Shown one piece after another: positions 1-8,334 of a DNA stretch of 64,000 nt (positions are counted from its first letter, which is position 1; every line of letters begins with the position of its first letter). The DNA comes from Sporodiniella umbellata (taxonomy: Eukaryota > Mucoromycota > Mucoromycetes > Mucorales > Rhizopodaceae): positions 248,001-312,000 of the forward strand of contig JAIXMR010000009.1 in NCBI GenBank assembly GCA_025677835.1. The letters are read 5' to 3'. The notes under the pieces were generated by a model. It had not been told where the DNA came from. It was given only the letters and a program-made list of their open reading frames with translations, and did no database searches. Position numbers and translations under genes: made by a program.

Positions 1-1043
1 GGTTATATTTCATCGGGACATTTCCCTGTAGACGAATACTTTCATTATGGTCTTGCATTACCGTTCTATACGCATTTTACGGCAAGTATGGATCCTAGCA
101 AGACACGTATTAACCTTTTGCCTCAATCCAGTCCCCTATTCGTCGCTATGCCGACATTGTAGCCCATCGCCAGTTGCTGTTGTGTGTCCAGGATCCGACA
201 GCCCGTGCAGAGAAAAACGAAAGAAGTGTGCTAGACAAAGACGGAGCGATCACTGAGATCTGTGAAAATCTGAACCGAAAGTCAAGAGAATCCAAGTTTG
301 CTCAAAGGGATTCTACTGAACTCTTCCAGAGTCTTTACGTGTTGCAGAAAGTAAAAGGACAAGCTGTAGCCAGCGACCCTACTCAGTTTTTTTATTTGTT
401 TATTAGATAGCTCACGGGGAGCCGCTGATTGAGAAAGGAATCATATCTGAAATCAGATCGAACGGATTCTATGTGTTTGTGCCCAGGTAAGATAGCCAAC
501 AGTCAACAAGCAAAAAAAAGACTTATGGCTCTTATTGGAACAGACTGGGCATCAAAGGGCCTGTGTATCTTAAAGAAAAAGATGGATCTGCTTGTGTGCC
601 TCTTTCGTTGATTTCAGGAAAGAGTCAAGGCAAGTCGAGAGTTTCCCCAACACGCTCTGTGACTAATACCGGTTTTAGATGAAGAAGCGATCCTTCCAAA
701 CTGTCAGATTGAAGTACGCATGCCCACCTCAGTGTCCGTACGCTCTATCGATCTGCCCTATCCTATCGATTTTTGTCTGTTTGATCATGTTCGGGTGTCG
801 CTCAAGTTACGTCGTTCGCACGCCCACCGACATTTAGTTTACATGACTTTAGTCGATACGGATAGCCACACCAGAACACAGCCCTTATCTACAGCCGAGA
901 TGGCAAGCAGCATTCATCTTTCAGACTCACAAGAGCTCAAACCCACCTTGAAGAAAAAGAAGAAGAACGTCACGCATTCGATGTATGAGGTACTGGAAAG
1001 GTTTCGAAAGATCGCCATCACCCAAGTCACAACAGCCTCTGAC

Positions 1044-1049
<6 letters not shown>
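1..1049 (+). CDS. DIS3L-like RNase II/RNB 3'-5' exoribonuclease, 5' part outside window
   Basis: This is the C-terminal part of a DIS3-like exonuclease of the cytoplasmic exosome. Exons read 1-81, 132-350, 407-486, 544-629 and 679-1049. Joined, they give the RNB hallmark FYTHFTSPIRRYADIV, then the region ending STELFQSLYV, and an S1-type domain with EIRSNGFYVFVPRLGIKG. The STELFQ stretch and the tail around CLFDHVRVSLKL resemble animal DIS3L (DIS3-like 1) more than DIS3 or DIS3L2; this is from memory of the family. Two introns (82-131 and 630-678) fit only as GC-AG introns with donor GCAAGT. The other two are GT-AG. The stop at 1047-1049 lies directly against a 29-base A run. The N-terminal PIN/CSD domains and most of RNB lie left of the window. 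Confidence 0.85.
82..131 (+). other. GC-AG intron in DIS3L-like gene
   Basis: The 50-nt intron has donor ACG/GCAAGT and acceptor ATCCAG. Removing it joins YTHFT to SPIRRYAD, an invariant RNB motif. A GT donor two bases further on (GTATGG) would break the reading frame of this motif, so the GC donor is required. Confidence 0.8.
630..678 (+). other. Second GC-AG intron in DIS3L-like gene
   Basis: The 49-nt intron has donor AAG/GCAAGT and acceptor GGTTTTAG, with a branch-like CTAAT shortly before the end. It keeps frame from GKSQ into DEEAILPN. A GT alternative (GTCAAG, starting at 625) is weaker, so this call is a little less certain than the first. Confidence 0.6.
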
Positions 1050-1080
<31 letters not shown>

Positions 1081-1121
1081 TTTTTCTTTCTTCTGGGCTA
1101 TTTAAAAAGCTTGGAGGGGGG

Positions 1122-1153
<32 letters not shown>

Positions 1154-1805
1154 ATTTTTTTTTTTACCTTTTCTTTCACCCCCCCCCCTAAAAAAGTAAG
1201 TAACTAGAAATTAGAGAAAGAGCAAAGAAAGTCAAAAAAAGGATGAAAAAAACACACATCAAAAATAGGAAGAGCCGTCGTAGAGACTTCATTACGATTT
1301 AAGATACTAATCGAATGTTGATCTATTGCCGAGTCATGTTTTTTATGAAAAACTGAAGACTTTTCTTTCCATCTCTAAAAAAAAAAAAAAAAAAACAAAC
1401 GTTTCGAGTTTTTTATTAACCCCTTCAATTTCTTGTAGTCGATGGATACTATTTTTTATTTATTTATTTTTTAGCTATGAATAATAAAGAAAGCTAAGCC
1501 ATCCTCCTTTTTTTTTTTTTTTATTTTTATTTTTGCGTGCCTATTTTTAGCCATGGGCCTGGATGACCTGCTGTCCAATTTGGGGACAAGAAACGTGACT
1601 GTCTCTCCAACCAATCAGGAATCCACGTGTGTTAGGGAAGGGATTGATTGGGAGAAAGCAAGCTATTAAAAAAAGAGAGAGAGAGAGAAAAAAAAAGATG
1701 AAAGAAAAGCAAGCGACAGAGTGCAAGAGAGACATTGATGAGGGAAATGATAAGGACTCTTTTTTTTTTTTTTTTTTTTTTCCTTTTTTTTTTTTCTTTT
1801 TTACT
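1050..1805. other. Gene-free stretch: homopolymers and 5' region of the bHLH gene
   Basis: Holds an A29 run (1048-1076) abutting T9, a T27 run (1122-1148), further A/T runs, and a near-continuous T tract (about 1760-1802) just before the next start codon. One CACGTG E-box is present at 1624-1629. No other coding signal is seen. Confidence 0.7.
1624..1629. promoter_or_regulatory. CACGTG E-box 5' of bHLH gene
   Basis: Palindromic CACGTG 177 bp before the bHLH start codon. This is the expected target of an H-E-R class bHLH protein, so autoregulation is possible. A single hexamer is weak evidence. Confidence 0.35.
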
Positions 1806-2237
1806 ATGGTTTTGAAACGAAAACGAACCGAGAGTAGTGAAGATGTGTTGATGTTAGGGCAGAGTTGTATGGAAAAGAGAGAGCAGGCACGCAAGGTCTC
1901 CCATAGTGCTATTGAGAAGCGAAGAAGGGAGCGAATGAATGAAAAGATAGTCCAGCTCAAGGCATTAGTTCCTCTATGCGCTGAACAAGAGAACCTGCAC
2001 AAGATTTCGGTACTTCAGGGCGCGATTGATTATATTCTGTATCTCAAGGACATGGTGCAGGAGTTGGACGCATCCGCTTTAAAGCAGCCAGGCAACCTCA
2101 AGTATCCATCGCCTCGAAGGATGCTGCCAAAGGAAGTTGAGCCGTTTACCAGCCAATTCTCTATTCAACGAGTCATCCCACTTGGACCTCCTCAAGAAGC
2201 CAGTGCGAATATGAGTCTGAACCGTATTCTGTGCTGA
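1806..2237 (+). CDS. Small bHLH transcription factor
   Basis: A single-exon, 143-residue basic helix-loop-helix protein. The basic region RKVSHSAIEKRRRERMNEK carries H33, E37 and R41, the H-x3-E-x3-R set that reads CACGTG/CANNTG E-boxes. Helix 1 (IVQLKALVP), a short loop and helix 2 (LHKISVLQGAIDYILYLK) follow, and the C-terminal 60 residues look disordered. The start at 1806 was chosen because an in-frame extension to 1629 would run through the T tract and add a phenylalanine block. The family includes Ino2/Ino4, NUC-1 and Esc1-type factors, and the exact orthologue is unclear. An Opi1-family gene starts 1.9 kb downstream. Opi1 represses Ino2/Ino4 bHLH activators in yeast, so a functional link is plausible but inferred. 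Confidence 0.85.
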   Translation: MVLKRKRTESSEDVLMLGQSCMEKREQARKVSHSAIEKRRRERMNEKIVQLKALVPLCAEQENLHKISVLQGAIDYILYLKDMVQELDASALKQPGNLKYPSPRRMLPKEVEPFTSQFSIQRVIPLGPPQEASANMSLNRILC

Positions 2238-2265
2238 CTTGGGGCAAATAAAAGAAATCCATCTG

Positions 2266-2294
2266 TTTTTTTTTTTTTTTTTTTTTTTTTTTTT
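2266..2294. repeat. T29 tract between convergent genes
   Basis: An uninterrupted T run lies between the bHLH stop (+) and the stop codon of the mitochondrial coiled-coil gene (-), only 61 bp apart. It may contribute to 3'-end formation of the minus gene as an A tract, which is an inference. Confidence 0.8.
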
Positions 2295-2298
2295 CAAT

Positions 2299-2955
2299 TT
2301 ATTTAAACATTCTCAAGTAAGCCAGGATCAAAGCACCAGCACCGGTCATGGTACCAATCATGTACTGCATGATTTGAAATTTGATGGCTTCCATCTGTGT
2401 TCGTAAGCCAGCAATGTCACTTTCGATGCGAGTGTCAGTTTCTTTCATCTTGATTTCCTGAGCACTTGCCTCGTCACGCACTCGGCCTTTTTCGAGGTTG
2501 AGATCCAGCCGGACGCTGGCTTGAGTGCGAGCGATTTCCTCACGCAGTTTCTGTTTGAGTTTTTCGAGTTCCCCTTCGAGCCGGTCGTTTTCGGTCTTCA
2601 TCATGGTAAAGTCGTTTCGTTCAATGAGCTGTACTTCTGATTTGAGTTTGGCAAAGTCGACCTTGTAAGCATACACTGCCTTTTCACGGTCTGCTTTGGA
2701 TACCATGATTTTTGTCAGGTCTGCCATACTCTCGACCGTAAAAAGACATGAGGATCCTTTCACTCCTTGCTTTTCTTCTTTTTCTAATTACCTCTCGTTG
2801 ATCACTTTTTGTAGGCAGGTCATGATCACTTCACTCTGGTCGCGTGTAAAGCCAGTCTGTTCCAAACGCTCGACAAACTTGAACGTATCGAAATAGTTCT
2901 GCCGTCGATAGGCTGTAGAGTGAAAACGAGAGAGTCGGTAAAGTCGAGGCAACAT
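2299..2955 (-). CDS. MCUR1/CCDC90 family (Fmp32-like) mitochondrial inner-membrane protein
   Basis: A 197-residue protein from two exons, 2955-2792 and 2728-2299, with a 63-nt intron (donor GTAATT). It begins with a basic, Ser/Arg-rich presequence (MLPRLYRLSRFHSTAYRR), then the family signature FDTFKFVERLEQTGFTRDQ and CLQKVINES. A long coiled coil follows (about 70-165), and one C-terminal membrane segment (MIGTMTGAGALILAYL) ends the protein. The layout matches the DUF1640 family, which includes human MCUR1/CCDC90B and yeast Fmp32. Those proteins are linked to calcium uniporter regulation or cytochrome oxidase assembly. Which role applies here cannot be told. It is convergent with the bHLH gene and followed upstream by the ZMAT5 gene on the same strand. 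Confidence 0.9.
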
Positions 2956-3093
2956 TACAAAAGAGAAAGAAAAAGAAATGAAAAATAGATGAATTTTTTT
3001 TTTTTATTGTTGTTTTTTTTTGGATATTTTTGGTTTTTTTTTTTGGATTCTTTTATTGTTTTTTTTTTTTTTTTTTTTTTTTTTTTTCTCTCT

Positions 3094-3683
3094 TTAGCCC
3101 CACTGCGCTTCATGTTCCCAACGGGTCAGGTTGGGCGGTACCAAGGAAGGCGGCAGACGAGCATGTTTCCAACGGGACGGTAGCCGGAACCTGGCTTGGA
3201 CGGGTGGCGCGGTGAGTAGCGACTGGAAATAAAGAATTTCGTTTGGATAAATCGGCAGACCTTTTTTTTTTTTTATAATGTAAGAATAACAACGGTACTC
3301 GAACGACCCTGTTTACCTGTGAGAGGGTCTTGCAAAAGATGGCTGTATTTGCAGAGCAAACCAAATTCACAATGGGCGTGCTCGAGAAAGGTACGGCAGG
3401 GAGGCCTTTGAGCGTACTGGGCCAGGAAAGCGACTGGATCTAAAAGATGGCTTTCTATCAGGCACACAAGGCGGCTTTCAAAGTTTTACCTGCAAACCAA
3501 TCATAGTGTAACTTTCGATGTTGGACATGTGTTCTTCCCTTTTGATGGTTATTTCGATTGGTTTGATTGTCAGGAAATGTACAATCGCAGAAATCACAGT
3601 AATCTTTGGGTCGATAGACAAAAGTGTTAAACAATCTTTTTCTGTCTTTAGACCTTCCTAAGCCTCTTACACTTCTTTGGCAT
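3094..3683 (-). CDS. ZMAT5: ZMAT5 / U11-U12 snRNP 20 kDa protein homologue (minor spliceosome)
   Basis: A 138-residue protein in four exons: 3683-3671, 3603-3490, 3439-3317 and 3260-3094. The first residues (MPKKYYCDFC) start a U1C-type zinc finger with C7, C10, H24 and H30 (C-x2-C-x13-H-x5-H). A CCCH finger follows at C57-x8-C66-x5-C72-x3-H76, in the context RPPCRTFLEHAHCEFG. The proline-rich tail LPPSLVPPNLTRW and the last residues QWG match the end of human ZMAT5 as I remember it. That tail is reached only if intron 3 ends after an A tract (acceptor at 3261). The family protein belongs to the U11/U12 di-snRNP that recognises U12-type introns, and acts in the nucleus. Total coding length is a multiple of three. 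Confidence 0.9.
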
Positions 3684-4117
3684 TTTCTCTATCAAAAAAA
3701 AAAAAAGGGGGGGGATTAAGAATAACAAATAAAAAGCAGTTTTTTTTTTTTTTTTTTTTTTTTTTTCTTTTTTTGAAAAAGGAAAAAAATCGTTGGGGCA
3801 AAAATAATTACTTTTTTTTTTTTATTTATTTTTTTTTCCATTTTTTCTCTATTCTTGTTTTGAGGAGTTGCGTCAAGGAGAAAATAAACGATGATTAATT
3901 ATCATTGCCTTGAGGTTCTATTAAGGAATTGTTTACTATTTTCATCCAAAAAAAAAAAAAAAAAAAAAAAAATTATAAACACGTGAAGATCTAAAAGGTT
4001 TCACATGAATTTCTTTCTTTTTTTCTAAACCGTTTAGTATTTCTTTTTTTTCTTTTTTTCTTTTTTTTCTTTTTTATTTTATTATTGTTATTATTATTTA
4101 TTGATTCAGTGGAGAAA
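3684..4117. other. Divergent intergenic region between ZMAT5 and Opi1 genes
   Basis: Holds A/T homopolymers (T runs at about 3740-3766 and 3812-3835, A run about 3947-3972), a CACGTG at 3980-3985 and a CATGTGAAA-like site at 3999-4007. No coding sequence is seen apart from homopolymer-encoded open frames. Confidence 0.7.
3980..4007. promoter_or_regulatory. E-box plus inositol-element-like site before Opi1 gene
   Basis: CACGTG at 3980-3985 and, 14 bp further, TTTCACATG at 3999-4007. On the minus strand the latter reads CATGTGAAA, nine of the ten bases of the yeast UASINO/ICRE consensus CATGTGAAAT that Ino2-Ino4 bind. The sites are 110-138 bp before the Opi1-family start codon. Function is inferred. 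Confidence 0.45.
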
Positions 4118-5695
4118 ATGAGCCAACCACAATCGCCACCACCATTACCACCACCCCAGCACTCTGCCATGTCCATCACACAGCTAGTGAACGATAGCTC
4201 AAGTGAGGAGATGATGGACCCCGACGTAAAGATTGCAGTCGAAGCGTTAGGTGATATGTCTAGATCCAAAGGTGTGTGCCTAGTATTTTTCATTTTCTTT
4301 TGCATATGAAAAAAAAAAAAAAATTTTTTTTTCTTTTTTTTTTTTTTTTTTTTTTTTTGGGTTAACCTATTGGCTATAGTCCATATGACGCTTCCCCCAC
4401 TGTCTACGCCGTCGACAACGACAAGTTCACCGTTGCCGACGCCCACGTCATCCTCTGTTCAGCGCCTGTCGTTTTCTTCCGGTCATCTGGAAGAGATCAA
4501 CACACCGCAGTCATCCAACCGGTTCATCTATCGCGTATCCAACATCCCGCTTGTCAATTCAGCGCTTCGAGCGTACGAGAACTCCAAGAACTCGATTCCA
4601 GTTGTCAAGTACGGTGCAGAGATGGTCGAATCTCTGGCGGCACCGATTTACGATAAATTCGGTAAGCCAGCGCTTTCCAACGTGGACGAATGGGGTTGCA
4701 AACAACTCGATAAGGTAAGCCAAGCCAGCCAGGGCCAATGCATAAAAACACTCACGGCGACTTTAGCTTGAAGAAAAGTACCCTTCGTACGTGTCAAAGT
4801 ACAAAGAGGAAGAAGATGAACTGTACGAAGAATACGAAGATGATGATGCCCAGTCTGCTACCAGTGCTTTGGCCCGCGCCTCGCTGATGGATGATCACGA
4901 AGGCCTGAGGAAACGTAGAGATTCGAGAGATGACTGTAAGTGATAAGAAGAGGTTCTTTAAAAGTAGATGAGTTGATTGATCGATGGATTCTGATAGTTA
5001 CCGCCAATCGTTCCAAAGCAAGCTCTCGCTCGACTTCACCGCACAAACCCTATAGTAAAGTGTCTCGCCACCGACCGATAGCGCCCCGAAGTCGATGGCA
5101 TCAGATCGTGATGCATGCCTCGTCTGCTGCCGGCACCACCGCAGCGGTCATCAGTGAGGAGAGCATGAAGTGCCTCAAGTACTGCCTTAGCTGGCTTCAG
5201 TATGCCACTCAGCATATCGAACAACAGATGAACCTCCTTCGACGTTACCTGGTCTCACTTAACACCAGCGGCAGTCAGAGTCTGGTGGCTCAGCAAGAGT
5301 CCCCGTTGCCCAAGATCAAGAAAGAGATTGTCGATACCCTACGTAAGGTAGTCGAGGTCATCTCTCGTTATGCTGGCAGCGGTCTACCCGAACAGGCCAA
5401 GGCTGCCGTACGCTCCTTCATCCTCGCCCTGCCTTCCCGTTGGGCCGTCCTTCATTCGAAATCTACCTCGCCCACCGCCTCGCCTGCTCTACAACCCGTG
5501 CACTCCATCCATGAAACCTCCATGAACGTCCTTAACTTTGGTGGCGAATCCATCGAAATGATCCAATCCGTGGCTCATGTCTTTTCCGATACCGTCGAAC
5601 GTGCTGAACTCTGGTTAAGTCGTCTTTCTGTCGTCTCTTCCCACAAAAAGAACCAAGAGCGTTCATTGCCTGTGGAACCCATGGACTTGAACTAA
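4118..5695 (+). CDS. Opi1-family transcriptional repressor of phospholipid genes
   Basis: A 451-residue protein from exons 4118-4271, 4380-4714, 4767-4935 and 4998-5695. The Opi1 family signature is spread over the middle and C-terminal parts: RVSNIPLVNSALRAYENSKN followed by VVKYGAEMVES and DEWGCKQLDKLEEKYP (about 100-170), an acidic block with a basic LRKRR cluster (about 180-210), then helical segments around CLKYCLSWLQYATQHIEQQM and the C-terminal FSDTVERAELWLSRL. In yeast, Opi1 sits on ER phosphatidic acid and moves to the nucleus to repress INO1 and other Ino2/Ino4 targets when inositol is high. I see no perfect FFAT motif. A bHLH gene lies close by on the same strand, and the promoter has E-box and UASINO-like sites. 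Intron 1 (4272-4379) is mostly a T tract. Confidence 0.88.
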
Positions 5696-5944
5696 AGCCT
5701 TATTCCCTCTCCTTTTTTTTTTTTTTTTTTTCTTCTTTATTTGTTTGAAACAAATAGATCTCCAACAAAACGCTCTTGCTTATTGTATACACACAAACAC
5801 CCATTCCTCATAATTATATATAAACTCACACACTTACTTTGTCAAGCGGGAGAAATCACAGGATCTACCCCCGTTTCATCTTTTTTCTCACACCAAACTC
5901 CCCCCCCAACCTTTTTTTTTTTTTTTTTGGGTCACTTTCATATG

Positions 5945-5977
<33 letters not shown>

Positions 5978-5999
5978 ACTGGGGAGGCGTGCAGTGACA
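5696..5999. other. Intergenic: 3' region of Opi1 gene, A32 tract
   Basis: Contains T runs, a C-rich patch near 5896-5906 and an uninterrupted A32 run at 5945-5976. No gene is seen. Confidence 0.7.
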
Positions 6000-6206
6000 T
6001 CATCCAGCGCCGCGGTACCCTCGACCGCATGGCTTAACGACTTTTTCAGTAGCCAATAACGCGGTAAGCTGAGTTTCAGATAGCCAAGCCCACATGCTTT
6101 GGCACAGGGTCACGTGTAAGCTTTCGGACAGTAGCGTCACGTGGCGTTGGCCTTCCTCCTCTTTGCCAATGATGTCATCCAAGTGAGAGTGGACGTTGGC
6201 GGGCAT
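6000..6206 (-). CDS. Small orphan protein, 68 residues
   Basis: A single-exon open frame starting at MPANVHSHLDDIIGKEEEGQ and ending GRGYRGAG. Its codons favour C/G in third position, unlike the AT-rich surroundings, which argues that it is coding. Sequences around SLHVTLCQSMWAWL look like an amphipathic helix. I do not recognise the family. An upstream in-frame ATG at 6275 would give 91 residues, but the extra part is AT-rich and less convincing. It is divergent from the sphingomyelinase-like gene, whose start is 136 bp away, and two CACGTG hexamers fall within it. Confidence 0.45.
   Translation of the reverse strand: MPANVHSHLDDIIGKEEEGQRHVTLLSESLHVTLCQSMWAWLSETQLTALLATEKVVKPCGRGYRGAG
6111..6143. 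promoter_or_regulatory. Paired CACGTG E-boxes 5' of sphingomyelinase-like gene
   Basis: CACGTG at 6111-6116 and 6138-6143, 27 bp apart, about 200-230 bp before the sphingomyelinase-like start codon. They overlap the putative small orphan gene, so part of the conservation may be coding. Confidence 0.35.
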
Positions 6207-6341
6207 AGGTGGCACGCGAGAGAAAGAGTGAGATAGGTGTGCTGATGTTTGCGTTATTATTAAGAAATTGAACATTCTTTAGTTTCTTATTGTTTTTTCT
6301 TGTTTTTTCTTGTTTTTTTTTTTGTGTGTGTGTGTGTGGCC

Positions 6342-7814
6342 ATGACAGAGTCCAACGAAAGAGAGGAAGCCATAGCTTATCAAGACTGGGATGGAGCAAG
6401 GGATCCATCAGGTTCTTATGCATCGAGTGTGATAAGCACCCAATCAGCACCGCCACCTTACGAACTCTACCCACCGGCTAAGAATCGCCTCGGTCGATGG
6501 CTCAATCGATTACGGCAGATCCCCCGTTGGAACACACACCAGGCAATCTACCTGCCGACGTTATCGAACGGAGCTGAGCACGGCCACCTTTCACACCAGG
6601 CACCGGGCAGAGGCGTTCGACAGCGACTCAGGTCTTTTTACGATACCCTCCAGGGCTGGATCCCCGTTGGACATTACCGGTGTGGGTGGACCGCTACCGG
6701 CTTGTCTGGCTGACACTTTCGTTTGCCGCGCTCTTGCTCTTCAGCTTTCTCTGGTTCTGCTCGGTCTTTTTTTCCCCCAGCGAGCCACCTCCGCCCAGCC
6801 AGCCTGATCTCAGCACCCAGACCGGTCTCAGGGTACTGACGCTCAATATGATGATGCGGCCGCCCTGGGTGCGTAATAACTGGTCGGATTACAAAGAAGA
6901 GCGGCTGGCTTATATCGAGCGTTACGTGTTGCCGGAATACGATGTGATCCTCTTTCAGGAAGCGTTTGCGTTTGCCTCGCGTCGTAAAGACCATCTGATT
7001 GCTACCGCCAGACACCTGGGCTTTAACTACCATGTCGAGTCTGAGCGCAAGTATCCTTGGGATTTGGCGATCGATGGCGGTCTCTTGATTCTCTCCCGTT
7101 TCCCTATTCGTGCTTCCCATACGATTGAATATCCCCGGGGCAGCCATACAGACTGGCTTACCCGTAAAGGCGCCCTGCATGCCTTGATCCAACCGCATCC
7201 TCACCTACCCCTCCTGCATCTCTTCACCACACAGACTCAGGCTGATTATGACCTGCCACACAGCCCTACCCTTCGTCTTGCCCAATTCGAACAACTCGCC
7301 TACTTTATTCATTCTCACACCGCTACCGATTCTTTTCCTATCCTTCTCACCGGTGATATGAACGTCGATGCTGCCCGCGTTCACCCAGGCCCCTCCGCCC
7401 AGAGCTCCCCTGCCTATCGCCACATGCTTCATTCCCTTGGCTCGCCGCAAGACCCCCTCTTTCACTCCCTTGGTTATCATCCCATCACCCTCGGCGACGT
7501 CTTAACCACAACCACCGGTCATCTCATCCCCGCCGAAACCCTCCTCACTCACCCCGACCAATGGCTTTCCACCCAAAGCGTCGATCGACTCCTCTGGTTC
7601 TCTCGAAACGCTACCGCTTGGCAATTGCTTCCCAACGTAGAAAAATTCTTGGTCAGAGAAAATCAAAACTTGTCTCAAATTGAAAAAAATCAAGCCGCTT
7701 TTACTCAAGTCTCTGGTAAGAACTCAATAACAAAAACAACTGGACTAATAAAAAAAAAAAAAATTTTTTTTTTTGATAGATCATTACGGTTTAAGCTGTT
7801 TCATTAAACTATGA
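6342..7814 (+). CDS. Neutral sphingomyelinase-like EEP-domain phosphodiesterase, membrane anchored
   Basis: A predicted type II membrane enzyme of the endonuclease/exonuclease/phosphatase fold. After a Pro/Ser-rich cytosolic N-terminus comes LPVWVDRYRL, one membrane segment (about LVWLTLSFAALLLFSFLWF), and the catalytic domain. That domain carries the Mg-binding and catalytic motifs LRVLTLNMMMRPP, ILFQEAF, GGLLILSRFPI, LTGDMNVDA and, after a 64-nt intron (7716-7779), SDHYGLSCFIKL. This set fits neutral sphingomyelinases rather than DNA repair nucleases. The 5' part needs a join because the first exon (6342-6542) and the main exon are in different frames. A GC-AG intron at 6543-6631 restores frame (THQ to VFLRYPPGLDPRW) and gives 439 residues. 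An acceptor at 6610, or a sequencing frameshift, are alternatives. Confidence 0.8.
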
Positions 7815-7899
7815 TTCCTTTTTGTTTTTTTTTTTTTTTTTTTTTTTTGTTTTTTTTATATAAAAAAGTATGTGCGTGTTTATTGGTGGGTGTGAATAT

Positions 7900-8145
7900 T
7901 TACATGTTTTGGTATTTTTTCAATACTTCAGCATCCATGAAATGCCATTCCCAAGTGGGCTTGGAGGTCTCGCGGTTGATTTTTTTATATAGAATGCCTT
8001 GTCCTTCTAATGTTTGTAGAACCTTTGTTTTGACATATGTTTTCGATACAAGCTGAGGGTATTGATCAACGTATTTGTAAAGAGCTTGGTTGGTCATAGG
8101 CCCATTTTTGGCAAGCAATTGTTTAATGATCTTGGCTGCAGGCAT
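7900..8145 (-). CDS. Small winged-helix-like protein, 81 residues, function unknown
   Basis: A single-exon frame starting MPAAKIIKQLLAKNGPMTNQ and ending KKYQNM. The order of predicted elements (helix, GPMTNQALYKYV helix, TKVLQTLEGQGILYKK helix-strand, TWEWHF strand) is that of a small winged helix, as seen in some organellar or chromatin proteins. I cannot name the family with confidence. It lies convergent to the sphingomyelinase-like gene (85 bp between stops, filled by a T run) and divergent from the RGS gene. Confidence 0.7.
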   Translation of the reverse strand: MPAAKIIKQLLAKNGPMTNQALYKYVDQYPQLVSKTYVKTKVLQTLEGQGILYKKINRETSKPTWEWHFMDAEVLKKYQNM

Positions 8146-8334
8146 GGTAAAATCTGTATGTGGAGAACCAATCCATAGAAAAATCCAAAAAAAAAAAGTT
8201 TTATTTCAAGGCTCCTGATTCAATCTCCGCCTTCCATGCGCACACGGACTATAAAAGGCAACCTGGAAAAAGAAAAGCGTTTGATTGATTCTTTCGGTTC
8301 CTTCTTTTTCTTCTTTTTTCAGTTTTCTGTAGCC

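Noticed and set aside
1629..1805. N-terminal extension of the bHLH protein
   Set aside because: It would translate the T tract as a phenylalanine block. The ATG at 1806 is followed directly by a normal bHLH leader.
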